Assembly (NCBI GenBank): GCA_030848705.1
Contig: CM061239.1
Coordinates: 85,542,363-85,606,362 of the forward strand
Reading direction: 5' to 3'
Length of the DNA: 64,000 bases
From: Heracleum sosnowskyi
Lineage: Eukaryota; Streptophyta; Magnoliopsida; Apiales; Apiaceae
Part shown: positions 24,255 to 35,919 of the stretch, piece after piece
Numbering within the stretch: position 1 is the first letter of the stretch
How the letters are laid out: each line of letters opens with the position of its first letter
Made by a program: the position numbers and the translations under genes
Notes under the pieces: model-generated
Told to the model about the DNA's origin: nothing
Seen by the model: the letters and a program-made list of their open reading frames with translations, nothing else
Database searches by the model: none

Positions 24255-25784
24255 CCTATGGTGCTCGATACTTACGTCATTGCCGACTTATAATAGTCGC
24301 TAAGAATTCAACCATCAACATTTGCAATCGCAGGGAATTCTATTCGACTAGGCGCAAACATCTCAAGTAAGCGTTCTGTTCTATAAGAAAACTTCGATTC
24401 CGTTGTCGCCCATAGCAATGGTAATTCCACATGTCGACTGGGCGGTACTCCGGAAGATCGTTAGAATCTACAGGCTTAAATCCGGTCTCTATTTCAATCA
24501 TCCTTTTACCCAATATTCCTTCTTCCATATCAATCTCGTGCGCTACATAAGCTTAACACTTTTGGCACAATAGTCTTTTCATTTAATTCAATCCCGGAAT
24601 TTCTCAGTCCGTCTTGGTCCTTAAATATATTTCGCCTTTACCGTCCAATCTCAACTTCATCATTTTATCTCTACAATCAATTATAGCAATCAGGGTCTGT
24701 CCACCAACCCATATAACGGCTATCTTACCCAATCCACAGGGTTCGCTCAAATTTCCACTCTCTTTGGTGACATCCTCTGGTAATCAGAAAGACAAGGGTT
24801 GCCAAAATTTGCTGAATTTCTTTCCAAAATCAGGGAAATTTGATCAACCTATTTACCTACTAGTAATGCTCGGATCTGATTTCCGACTTTTCTGTTCTAT
24901 CCTCATAATTCCTTCCTGATTTCCTGAGGGTGGTAAATCTCGTTCTCGATTCCGCCTTAGCGTGCTTGTCTTACAATAACATTTGCATGGTACATATACC
25001 CAAAATTCTCTTTGGGATAATAAAATCCCTAAATGACGTAATAGACACTCTTTCCAATGGAATCGCTGGTCGTGGAGGATTGAAACCTCATATCCAAAGC
25101 AATTCCTTTCACTATACTAGGCAACTAAGTCCCCTTAATCGTTCGTGAAAATCTGAACACCTTGGTTCTTACGTATGCCGCCTCCTTATGGGCAACTATA
25201 ACCGACTACGAGTAACAGGTTTCGTTCAAGTCGAATCAATCCACTGATACTGGCTATACTGCACCTACCTCTTCTGCTTTGGAGACTCTACTCCATTTTC
25301 TTTGTCATATCTCTTGATGAATCATAACGATCCTAAACTCTCGTATCGGCACCTATTTATCCTCTGAAGGTTCGTCTAGTCCTATTATACGACCTCAAGT
25401 AACATACCACATCTTTATCAATCAACACGTTCTCTACAAGACTTTTTCCTTGACCCACCATGGGGTCTTCCTCTAGATCCTCCTATGGACCTTCCTTTAT
25501 CGGGTCTCCGTCCATTTCAAGGAGCGCATCATCAAATGCCTACTCGAAGGCCTCGGGATCTGGCATCTCAGAGTCCCATCCATCTATAACTCATACGAAT
25601 CGAGGTGACTAACCACGAAGTCCTAAGTACTGATTCCCAAAAGAAGTCCCCTCTCGGGCCTCATCTTAAACAGTCAGGGTCATGTCCTCTAACCCGACTA
25701 CGAACTCAATTTGAGCTCTAGATGTTCTCATCATTACTAAAGGTATTGTAAGACTCGATCTCCTATCGTTTCTAAGGACTGTAA
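24255..25784 (-). pseudogene. 5' interior of LARD-B with gag N-terminus-like scraps
   Basis: After the PBS, the minus strand has MMRTSRAQIEFVVGLEDMT, then stop-broken acidic pieces (DSEMPDPEAFE; EDLEEDPMVGQGK) that resemble the acidic start of plant gypsy gag. From about 25350 down to 24255 I see no domain. Short plus-strand frames at 24614-25148 are incidental. Confidence 0.45.
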
Positions 25785-25802
25785 CCTAACGCTCTGATAC
25801 CA
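25785..25802 (-). other. Primer-binding site (initiator tRNA-Met type), LARD-B
   Basis: The minus strand reads TGGTATCAGAGCGTTAGG, four bases inside the 5' LTR. The first twelve bases are the standard plant tRNA-iMet PBS. Confidence 0.95.
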
Positions 25803-26099
25803 TCTCTGTAACAACCCCAAATCCGGGGTCAGGGATCTAGGGTTGTCACAATCCATGTATTCCTTGCCTTACCTGTATTAATCACACCATTCATAATTCA
25901 CCTGCTCATGACCCCACAACATATGTCTCTCACACACACACACACCCACACACAGGTTAGAGTCTCAGAAACGACACAATACAACAACTGCGGAATAAAT
26001 AACTTTTATTACAATACCCAAATGTCTTTTGAATCTGTTACTGATACAATTTCTAAGTATTGTTACATTACCAAATTAGCCTTCTGATGCCATTAGTAG

Positions 26100-26350
26100 A
26101 AAACAGGCCTTTTACGTCGGTTAAATCGACCTTATACGTCGGTTAAATGGCGACGTATAGAGAGGGGACGTATAAAGTCACAGTCTTTTCCGTCGGTTAA
26201 AAAGGCGACGTAATAGGTAGAATATACGTCGGTTAAAAAGGCGACATAAAAGACCAAAATAACCGACGTATAAAAGTCTGAGTAACCGACGTATAAAACA
26301 AAAAGGCGACGTATATTGTTATCTTTTTACGTCGGTTCTTCTAAACAACC
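26100..26350. repeat. Left subterminal repeats of the Pack-CACTA
   Basis: About ten copies of TACGTCGG or its complement CCGACGTA, in both orientations and often followed by TTAAA. Such arrays are the expected transposase-binding sites of CACTA elements. From 26350 to 26678 there is only AT-rich sequence with no gene. Confidence 0.9.
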
Positions 26351-26678
26351 GACGTATATTGTCCAAAAAATTTTAAAAAAAATATTTTGTTCCTCTGTAA
26401 TCTAATCATACCTAGAAACCTGTGCAATAATAAAAAAAACATACATTAACAAAATTTTGTACAACCAAAAACTACAATAACCTTTGGGGAAAAAAAAACT
26501 ACAATAACCAAAATGTTTACAAATTCCCGATCTAATGGGTCAACCATGTCATGTAATTAAGATTGTACAAGTGTGCATAAATCTGGGAAACTTTGCCTGC
26601 CTTGTTCAAATCCATCCAAGCAGATACGTTTATTGACTAAATTCAAATAAACCCTCATTGTTTTTGAGACAGGAATTC

Positions 26679-28026
26679 TTAAAATAGCAAGGTCGCCCAA
26701 CCAGCAATAAATGCAAAGCCACCAAATGGGGCTAACTTAGAGTATGTTCTGTCTTCGAGATAAGCCACTGCATAACATCTGCAGAGACAAGAGCCTGCTT
26801 TAGTTATCACCTTCATAAGTAAAAAAACACAAGTGAAAACTGCAATAATATTACTGACAGCTTCACATAACTACACAAGTGATAAGTGCAAGAAATCAAT
26901 TATCTCAAAATCTACAATGTTCCCTCTGAATTACTTTTAAATGATAATAGATGTACACCGTACTCGTAATGGGGTCACTAAAGGGAAGCATATGATCTGT
27001 AAAGTCTAGAGACTCTAGACAACATAAATAACAGATATGAATTAAATCAAGCAAAATAACACTCCATCCATATAGACAGATCAACTCCATTGCTAAGAGA
27101 CCTTATTCACGGTCCTCTGAAAACCTAAACGACTGTAGGCATTAATCCTTCAAAATATGTCTGTAATCATCCTAAAAGTAGCCTTTCTATTGCATTCTAG
27201 TTTCCCCGTCTTACAAACTACAAACTACAATACTTAGTACTAGCTAAAAAAGAGGGAGTTTTGAGTCATAGACATTATATATTTATAGGCTTTCTTACAA
27301 GAAACTAAACACTGGACTACCAAATAGGGCCACACCCTTTCAAAATAACAAAAACAAAAATGACAGCAACATAAAACAATATTACGACAGGCTCTACTGA
27401 TCTAGAAGAGCTTGCTGACACTTGACACCCTAACACAGAAACCACATTTAAATCATTAGAATCAGTACTTACGTTCCGGAGAAAGCAATAATTCTAGTAG
27501 TGAGAAGGCCTCCAAACTAAAGCAAACAAACAACATCGAAAAAAATAAGCAACACAACTAACCAGAAAGACAAATCAAACAAGTACTAAGAAAGAAACTA
27601 ACAATGTGAGGGTGGGTAGCAAGAGGGGCAGCCACCAGTGCTGCAGTGTGGACCAAATGATAAAGAGATGCAGTGTGCCAAACCTGCCCAATAAGAAGCA
27701 CCACATATAGTTAGTTATATACACAAATTAACTAAAGAGAAGATTAAAATGCTTGGACAATTGAATAAAGATTACATCTTTATAAGTGGGGTTTTTGGGC
27801 TTGAAAACATGAGCACCATATGTACCCAATCCAAGAGCTGCCATTCCTGTTTGTATAATTTCAATCAAGATTATTAAACTCAAAACTACAAACATTATAC
27901 ACTGTAGATCATTACTAATAACAAAAGGGTAAGATAGTTATATAAAAAATGGGGAAAACAAAATCGATTTTATATACCAGAAAAGGCAGCAACTTTGTGC
28001 CAGATGCGAATTTATACAGCCTCCAT
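26679..28026 (-). pseudogene. Captured TMEM256-like (DUF423) membrane protein gene, five exons, stop at codon 5
   Basis: Exons in minus-strand order: 28026-27978, 27846-27776, 27683-27603, 27516-27473, 26778-26679. Every intron starts GT and ends AG, and the phases join without a gap into 114 residues. Recognisable blocks are IWHKVAAFSG, MAALGLGTYGAHVFKPKNP, ASLYHLVHTAALVAAP, FGGLLTTRIIAFSGT and YLEDRTYSKLAPFGGFAFIA. This is the layout of plant TMEM256 homologues, small multi-pass membrane proteins of unknown role. The defect is an in-frame TAA at codon 5 (MEAV-stop-IRIWHK); the native start seems altered. The retained introns mean capture was from DNA, not cDNA. I call it a pseudogene, but only the N-terminus is damaged. 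Confidence 0.9.
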
Positions 28027-28345
28027 AACGGGGTCTTGTAACCATTCAGCCTCAATACATATCCCTAGCAGCTTATCTATCTATATTCATCACTTAATCA
28101 GCAAGAACAACACGATTTCAATCGCAAAAACCCGAACCCTAAAATTATCCCCAATTTTTGATTCTCTTAAAACCCTACAAAAATGATATTATTATGTAGA
28201 GTATTAAGAGATAATCGATTTGGTTACCAAGCCGATGAATTTAAACATTCAAATCAAAAGAAAACGAAGGGAAGAAAGAAGATTAAAGGAAGAGAAAACA
28301 GAGTCGAGAGAGAGAGAGTCGGCAGAGAGGCCTACGGGAGAGAGA
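28027..28345 (-). other. Probable captured 5' leader or promoter of the DUF423 gene
   Basis: Upstream of exon 1 the minus strand has TTTTAGGGTTCGGGTTTT, a telo-box-like motif common near plant housekeeping gene starts, and a GA-rich tract (28303-28345). The plus-strand frame 27995-28186 is a shadow. Confidence 0.4.
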
Positions 28346-28399
28346 GAGAGTGAAAAAAAAAAATGAGAGAATAAAAGAAATTAAGAGTTATAAATTATT

Positions 28400-28716
28400 A
28401 TCATATATGTCGGGTTTTATAAGTGCGACGTATATAATAGCATTATATACATCGTCTTTTCCTCAACCGACGTATATAGTAGCATTATATACGTCGCCTT
28501 TTCCTCAACCGACGTATAATGTCATTATATACGTCGTCTTTTACTCAACCGACGTATATAGTAGAATTATATACGTCGCCTTTTCTTCAACCGACGTATA
28601 AAACACTTATATACGTCGCCTTTAGGCGGAACCGACGTATATAAGTATTTTATACGTCGCCTTTGGATAGAACCGACGTATAATAGGCGACGTAAAAGAT
28701 CATTTTTGTACTAGTG
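28400..28716. repeat. Right subterminal repeats of the Pack-CACTA
   Basis: Regular alternation of TATACGTCGCC and ACCGACGTATA motifs, roughly a dozen copies at about 30-40 bp spacing, mirroring the left end. The plus-strand frame 28350-28601 is a repeat-coded artefact. Confidence 0.9.
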
Positions 28717-31700
28717 TGCTCACAATCCTCTAATACTATTCATGTCTATACATAAGTTGAATACCAAAAGCCGTAGCCTGATTCGATTGGTTCGTACTAC
28801 TCTCGGGATCGCTGCTAGAAACTGCTTAATGGAAACGCCTTGCGAGGTACGTGCCGTCCCATTGGCATCCTGCTTCGCTGCTATATAATATATATAAAAT
28901 AATAGCAAGAGTGAGCGATAGCTCAGCAAGGTAATGAAAGTATGGCATAATTCTGCCCTTTTATTCAACCCAGAAATAAAGCGGGTATGCGACAATAATT
29001 TGTCAAAATATCTTGATACTGAAATCATTTCCTTATCGGAATGTATTCCAAAAATACCATTATTGTATTTCAAATATCATCTCCATAATATTCTGCAAAC
29101 TTTCGACATTCATACTATGAACAAAGTTCTAGTATAGTATAAAAGATGAAATAACAAGGTACCTCAGTATATCCTTTCCGTAAAATATCTGCTATATAAA
29201 TATAAGCAGACTATCAACATATAACTTAAAAGATGAAGTTATAAGGAAAATCCAATATAAGGTTTCCATAGGAAACGTTTACTTCATATATAATCTGGAA
29301 ATAAAACAATGTAAATTGATTTCCAATTCATTTTCTAAACTCATCTGATCACGTATATCTTGTAGATAAAATCATATACTTTTCGTAAATTCATGCTCTT
29401 TCTTATAAACTCATATACTGGAACATACTGGATTACTCTTGAGTAACCTTTCTGAAAACTTTCATGAAAACTGAATAACTGGAATAAACTATCTTTCTTT
29501 GAAAACTTTCATGAAACTGAATAACTGGAACAAACTTTCTTTTTCTGAAATCTTGCATGAAACATGCTCTTTCATGGATGCTGAACTGTAACTGGAGATT
29601 CTGGGCGCCAAGGATACCCCTACGATGATCAGTCGCAAGTTGTATCCCCCTGATCTTTTTCTACTTACAAGTTGTAGGCAGGAAGTACAGACCCGTTTCA
29701 CCAGTCCGTCGGCCTGGTACTCTCCTATGAGGAAGAACAGACCCGTTTCACCAGTCCGTCGGCCTGTTGCTCACCTTTTCCTACGGTCGGGCAATTTCTG
29801 ATAAACTAAGGGAAGAACAGACCCGTTCACCAGTCCGTCGGCCATATTGTAATTCCCTTAGGGGACCGGCGCTACTCAGTCCCTCACACATTCTCCAAGT
29901 TCGAGTAAATCCATAACACTGAAACATGAAGTTCCTTTCCCTTTTTCCCAAGAATACAACTCCACAAAGTAGTCATATCTGGTTGGAAAGGAAAATTCAC
30001 CCATATTTCCCAAGCTGACGCTTGTTAATGGATGCAACTAATTCCACTGATCTTACCCCTCGAATCTTGAGGAAGTAATCAAAATCATTTTGATGGTAGT
30101 AAACCAGACTGATAAATTCATTGATTTAAAAGATTTAGGACCGGGCAGTCCACTTGAAACAACCATAAAATCTTGAGAAAGGTTCCATGTATCTTTGAAG
30201 TTTGAGCGAACATTTAAGTCTTTCTGAATATAGACTTAAACGGGAAATAGTTTTGGGAACCTTCTCTAATTATATTTATAATTGTCTGAATAAAACTTTA
30301 TTAGCTATCTAGGGTTTAAAAATAGTTTTCACAAAATACTTCCTTAAGAAGTAGGGCTTTAAATAATTAAATCAAACTATATTTAATAAAGAATATTTAT
30401 TTAGAAATAATTCTCAAGAACTTTCTTATCGAAAAGGGTAGATAACAACTATTCATCATATATTTAAAATATACCCTTAATAGATTAAACTCCAAATGAT
30501 CTTTAATTTGTAAACCACTTATCGAGATTAATTGTAATAACACAATAAAATAACCCTAGATAGCAACTGATACCATTCTTAGTATGTAAAATAAATATAG
30601 AGAATATATAATATATCTCTAGATAACAACTGATACCATTCCCGGTCCATAGTATAAGTGCAGAGTATATTCCCCCTACTGAGGGTTTTGCTTAGCACAT
30701 CAGCTCCAAAATATTACTATATCCATAGCTTATAAGTTCAACTTGTGTCAATACCTTTGACTTAGCATCATAGAAATCATTTCGAAATCATACACATATA
30801 GCATATATCTCAAAATCTTTAGTTATCACCACAACAGTTTTTAAAAAGGTATAGGTTTGAAAACTTGCATGCATATATCATATGCATATATTACGTCTCA
30901 ACATTTTTAATACCATTACATCTATATACGATGTAAGGTTTGAAAACATGCATAATATCATATCGTATGCCTCATTAGTATACTTAATGGAAAACATAGC
31001 ATGAAATAAGAAAACTTGCATCTAGTATATGCATACTTCAAAATATGGTTTTAGAAACTTGCCTGATGCTCGAGAGTGATAGGGGTTCGCGACGATGTCG
31101 GACAATCTAGACAAAGTCAAACGAAAACACACGGTTAATCCCCTCGATAAACCACTTATAACTTAATGCTTAAACACGTAAGCGAAACACAACCAAGGCA
31201 TTACTTGCTCGCTCTAGTGTCACACTAAGTCCATGTTATTCGTCAAATACTTATATCACAAGTTTGGTTTGAAATCCATTCTCAAATCCAAGTCATACTT
31301 AACCATTTGGAACCTTGGTTTCTAAGTCATGCTCTTAGTGGTCTTCACTTGCGTAACCTCGGCTAACACATTTTTATAAAATCGGAAAATAATCTTTTGG
31401 ACTCGAAACCTTCGTACAAACCTTCATAACTGCCCTTGACACTTCAATACAAAATTTCATATTTTAAAATAACTCTTAAGGGTCTCAAACATAGCCACAA
31501 AGTTGGTACATTTCTGCAATCTCATTCCTTGAACCACTTTCACTACAATGGTCATATCTCATAAACCGTAAATCGTAATGACATGATTCTTGCGCTCACA
31601 TAAACTAGAAACAAAGCTCTACACACTCATGTTCATAACTGAACCAAAAGAGGCAGTTAGGTTTTCTGATTCTAGGCAGTTTATAGAGTTACCGAAAATC

Positions 31701-34284
31701 GGGCATTACGACGGCTTAAAATCGAATAATCCTATTTTGTCACAACATAACCAAGCCACACCGGGCATACCATACATCTACAACCTCAACAAACAACCAT
31801 CATACACCTCTAAGATCAGTGGGTAGGCTCAAATCCAACACCCATCATTTTACACATTCAACAAATCCAAATAATCACTAAATCACTTAATCATGATCTT
31901 AACTTTACATGAACATCAAAACCACTTTAAAACTCATATAAAACTCAAAGGGACAGAGGTTTATACCTTCCTCCAAGCTTGCTTGCTGCTATATTCCTTA
32001 TGTAACCTTAGATCCTTGCTTAATACAACCTTTGGAAGCCACAAACTCAATATCAAAAGCAACAAAGCAAAATACAAGTTACTATTCATCATCTTCTCCA
32101 ACTGTTACTCACTGAAATCGAAGGGTAAATCACAGAGGTGAGGCGAGCGCTTACCATGGTTGCGTAGAGCTTCTCGAGAGCTTCGATTTGAGTGGTGGAA
32201 CGCCAAAAACGGACAACGGAATCTCAAGTTATAAGCATTTCTTTCTCCTCCATTTTCTTTCTTCTTCTCTCCCGAATTTTTCTTCAAGGTGGAGAATTCT
32301 TCTTTTTCTTTTCTTGTTTTAATTACTTGATATTTATCCAATGTGGTGAGTCATCACCCTTGGTCTCTTCTTGTCTTGACACTTGGCAAGCATGCATTGG
32401 CTTGGGATAAAGTAGCTTTTCTGGTTCGTTTAATTTCGTAGAATGCTCGCAAGGTTTCTCGAGGGTTCTATCGAGGTATTTTACCGAAATCGTTCTCGAT
32501 ACTTCTAATTCATTTATCAAATCCATATCCATGGAATTAATAATTTAAATCCTTAAATATCCTCAAATAATAATTATTTAGTCCGTTTTTGGTGAAACTT
32601 CGGAGAAAACGAAAAATGCTATTTTTCCGATTCTGACAGCTTTTGCATTCCTTTATTTCCATCGTAGATCACTAATGCGACTGTGAAAGTTTATTATATT
32701 GTCCCGCATATAGTGTGGTCTGAAAACTTTTAAATGAAGAGTTACTATTCATCAGTGGTTTTTCTATAATCCTTTGGATCAAAATCCGTTCCAATATTCC
32801 TGATCTATTTTCTCTTTGCTCTTTGCACTTAGAAAACGTTCTAGTGCTTTCTCGGGCATACGCTATCTTGTTTACGGAGTTATCGGATGTATTCCAGATA
32901 TTGATTTGGATGACATAAAAATACTTTCCTTCCCTGGAGTATTGTATTCTTATCTTCCAGATTGATTGTTCTTATTTATATGTTCCGTCCATTCTTATTA
33001 TTCTCAAAATGTTTGAAAACTGAAATCCATATTCATTTCATACTTGATTCTCAAAGTCATTGCCACTATCCATATTTACATCAACATATAATAAAAGTTT
33101 TAATTCTACCCAAAATCTGGGGTCTTACAGCAGCTAAGGACCAAAGGCAAGTTTACTAACTTGTACTCTCTTGTTCAGAGTACCGTATCAAGATTTCTGT
33201 TTTCAGTTTCAATTTAATTATTGTTTTCTAACCAGCTCCCTTTTATCCTGAGATTGAATTAACCTATTGTTTGTGACTTGACGAATTCTATTTCATTTCC
33301 TAACCTATACCTTGCAACACCTTGTATTGTCAAATTATACCTTGATCCCTTGTGATGGGAAATTTAATTCTTATGCATTGTTTTACCCTAATCCAGTTGA
33401 TAAAGTTATTCAGACAGTTGAAAGTATTAGTTAAGTTGATGAGGTGGTCGATTGTTCCGACACCTAACTCCCAGTGGTAAGTTTGAATTGGAAGTTTTTA
33501 ATTAAAATGAAATGTTTTTAAGGACTGCCGACGCCAGTCAGAGTAACAGTATTATGTAGGCCAAAAGCGGCCTTGGATCCAGTTCAGTATTTGGACATAC
33601 CGTGGGTATGGTCCGGAGTTTTGGTGTGACTGATCATCCACCTTAACTCGTTGCGTCACAGTAAAAATCCAATTCAATCTTACAGTTTGATATTGATTAT
33701 CAGTATTGTTCATATTGCCAGTTAAGTTATTTCTTTCATATGTTGCCTTCTTCTTGGCCAATTGAGTTCATTCTCATACATATTGTTATCATTGTTGCAT
33801 CATTATTTGATCTTGTACAGTACTATATACTTGCTGAGCTTCTTTTGCTCACTCTTGTTTATTCTTGTAACCCTCCAGTGAAAAGGTAGAGTACCAGTAT
33901 CTAATTGTATAGCTATGGAGCGAGATGATTCAAGATGACGATGGGTAGATGAGTTGATGCAGAGCATTTGGATCTAGTATGAGGGTATTGTATAAGTTTA
34001 TTTCCAGTAAATAGTATATTGTATAATTTAGTGTTGCCTGATATACTTCACATCGAAGTCATATCAGTGTTTTAGATTTGTGTATAAAGAGATTGTTGTA
34101 TAAAAGAAAGTTTAAGTTTATTAAAGTTTGGATTCTTGTTTCTAGTACTATAACTTAAAAGATTCTTGGTAGAGTTGGGGTCATAGGTGTTATGTTTGTA
34201 TTGGTTTAGTATTAAGCAGGTTGTTTTATTCGAGATTTCAGGTGACGACCCAATCCACGGACCCCGGGATTTGGGGGCGTCACA

Positions 34285-35886
34285 ATGACTGTGAGATTCT
34301 TTATCACCCTAGGAAGGCCAATGTGGTGGCTGATGCCCTTAGTAGGAAAGAGAAACTTAAAATGATAGCATTGTCAGATGAATTAATCAGAGAGCTGGAG
34401 AAGTTGGAAATTGAGGTTAAGGTAACAGGAAATGGTACAGAGAAATTGTTTGAAATTGCAATGCAACCAGAGTTGTTACAAAAGATCAAGTTGTGCCAAG
34501 AGAGAATGATGAATGAGGGAAGAGAGTTAATGACGGGAGAGGAAATAAAGACTGAGAAAGACGACAAAGGGATAATGAGGTATTCTTACCAAATTTGGGT
34601 TCCCAATTTTCAACAGTTGAAGGACGAGATTTTGTACGAGAGCCATACCTCAAGGTATTCAATTCACCCGGGAGGCACCAAGATGTATATAGATTTAAAA
34701 GAATACTATTGGTGGCCTAACTTGAAAAAGGATGTAGCAGAGTGGGTAGGCAAGTGCTTGACCTGCTAAAGAGTAAAAGCAGAGCATCAGAGACCCAACG
34801 GACTTTTACAACCCTTAGAGATTCCAGAATGGAAATGGGAACATATAGCCATGGATTTCGTAGTAAGTTTACGAAGGACCAAAGATAACCACAACGCCAT
34901 ATGGGTAGTCATAGAACGATTAACGAAGTCAGCCCACTTTCTCCCGATCAACGAGAGATACACTATCGACAGACTGGTGGATATTTACTTGAAAGAGATT
35001 GTTGTGCGACATAGAGTCCCCGTCGCCATTGTGTCCAACCGAGACCCCGGATTTAAGTCCAGATTTTGGAGGAGCTTCCAAGAATGTGTGGGAACTAAAC
35101 TAAACATGAGTGCATCCTACCATCCCCAAAATGACGGCCATAGTGATCCAAACGTTAGAGGATATGCTGAGAGTCTGTGCCGTGGACTTTAAAGGAAGTT
35201 GGGATGAACACTTACCACTGATCGAGTTTTCCTACAATAAACGTTTTCACGCAAGCATCGGAATGCCCCCGTATGAAGCCCTTTATGGACGAAGATGCCG
35301 CTCTCCCTTCTATTACGATGAAGTTGGCGAGCGAAAGATGCTCAGGCCCGAAGTGGTCCAACGGACTAAGGAAACAGTAGATCTTATCAGAGGAAGGTTA
35401 GTAGCAGCCCAAGACAAACAGAAGAAGTATGCAGATTTGGCACGAAAAGATAGAGAATATGAATCAGGGGACCTTGTGTTGTTAAAGGTATCCCCATGGA
35501 AAGGATTAATGAGGTTCGATAAGAAAGGGAAGTTAAGTCCCAGGTATATTGGACCGTTTGAGATCTTAAGACGCATCGGGGAAGTAGCTTACGAGCTAGC
35601 CTTGCCTTCAAACCTGCAATAGGTACACAATGTGTTCCACGTATCCATGTTAAGGAAATACAATCTGGACGCCAGGCACGTGGTAGAATACGAACAGGTA
35701 GACATACAACCAGACCTATCCTACATAGAGCAGCCTGTGGAAATCATCGACCGGGAAGAGCAAGTACTCAGAAATAAGGTTGTTAAGCTGGTGAGAGTCT
35801 TGTGGAAGAATCATAATGTTGAAGAATTAACATGGGAACTAGAAGGCGCAATGCTAGAAAAGTATTCCCATTTGTTTTCAAACTGA
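34285..35886 (+). pseudogene. Ty3/gypsy RNase H tail, integrase and chromodomain (E1 pol, second part)
   Basis: Continues E1 pol: CEILYHPRKANVVADALSRK, then the integrase zinc-binding region (SRYSIHPGGTKMY .. CLTC) ended by a TAA where CQ is expected. The core has WEHIAMDFVVSL (first Asp) and SNRDPGF (second Asp). At about 35140-35150 the frame breaks and the SERTIQTLE block loses several bases, including the catalytic Glu. It resumes as IQTLEDMLRVCAVDFKGSWD through YEALYGRRCRSP. A TAG at 35620-35622 precedes VHNVFHVSMLRKY and the chromodomain-like tail (LVRVLWKNHNVEELTWE), ending at 35886. Confidence 0.93.
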
Positions 35887-35906
35887 TTCCGGGGCGGAAT
35901 CCTTTT

Positions 35907-35919
35907 AAGGAGGGGAGAC
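35907..35919 (+). other. Polypurine tract of E1
   Basis: AAGGAGGGGAGAC directly before the LTR start TGTAATATCCCC. Confidence 0.93.

Larger units (their letters stand above)
26091..28716. mobile_element. Pack-CACTA: non-autonomous CACTA transposon carrying a DUF423 gene
   Basis: The left end reads CATTAGTAGAAAA; the right end, reverse-complemented, reads CACTAGTACAAAAA. These are CACTA-superfamily termini, the left one with a C-to-T change. The 3-bp TSD TGC (26088-26090 and 28717-28719) and the uninterrupted sequence of the other LARD-B LTR (about 16650) prove the insertion. Both ends carry arrays of ACGTCGG-type subterminal repeats. There is no transposase. The interior is a captured host gene with its introns on the minus strand. 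Confidence 0.93.
16367..33129 (-). mobile_element. LARD-B: complete non-autonomous gypsy element with 4.7-kb LTRs
   Basis: TSD GCAGC flanks it at 16362-16366 and 33130-33134. In element order (minus strand): 5' LTR 33129-25807 (carrying a CACTA insert), PBS 25802-25785, interior 25806-21108, PPT 21120-21108, 3' LTR 21107-16367. Both LTRs end in TG..CA and are nearly identical; a hand count over about 1 kb gave some 8 substitutions and one deletion. The interior holds only broken gag, protease, RT start and integrase end. It inserted inside solo LTR E5. It is a sister of LARD-A and, by LTR identity, a younger insertion. Confidence 0.95.
25807..33129 (-). repeat. 5' LTR of LARD-B, interrupted by a Pack-CACTA
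   Basis: The LTR is 4694 bp once the insert 26091-28716 and its TSD copy are removed. It matches 16367-21107 along its length. The main difference is a deletion of about 45 bp near 29665 beside the GC-rich minisatellite. Confidence 0.95.
12815..34284 (+). mobile_element. E5: gypsy solo LTR with a nested element inside
   Basis: The outer sequence (12815-16366 plus 33135-34284, about 4.7 kb) is LTR only, with no PBS, gag or pol. It is flanked by the 5-bp TSD ATGAC at 12810-12814 and 34285-34289. The end reads GGGGGCGTCACA. The start TTTAGTAACCC has lost the usual TG. Removing the element with one TSD copy restores the E1 frame ATC AAG GAT TAT GAC TGT GAG (IKDYDCE). LTR-LTR recombination presumably removed the interior before LARD-B inserted. 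Confidence 0.85.

Noticed and set aside
26091..28716. Reading the ACGTCGG-rich insert as a MITE or a Mutator element
   Set aside because: The 3-bp TSD and the CACTAGTA-type ends fit CACTA; Mutator would give 9-11 bp TSDs and long terminal inverted repeats.
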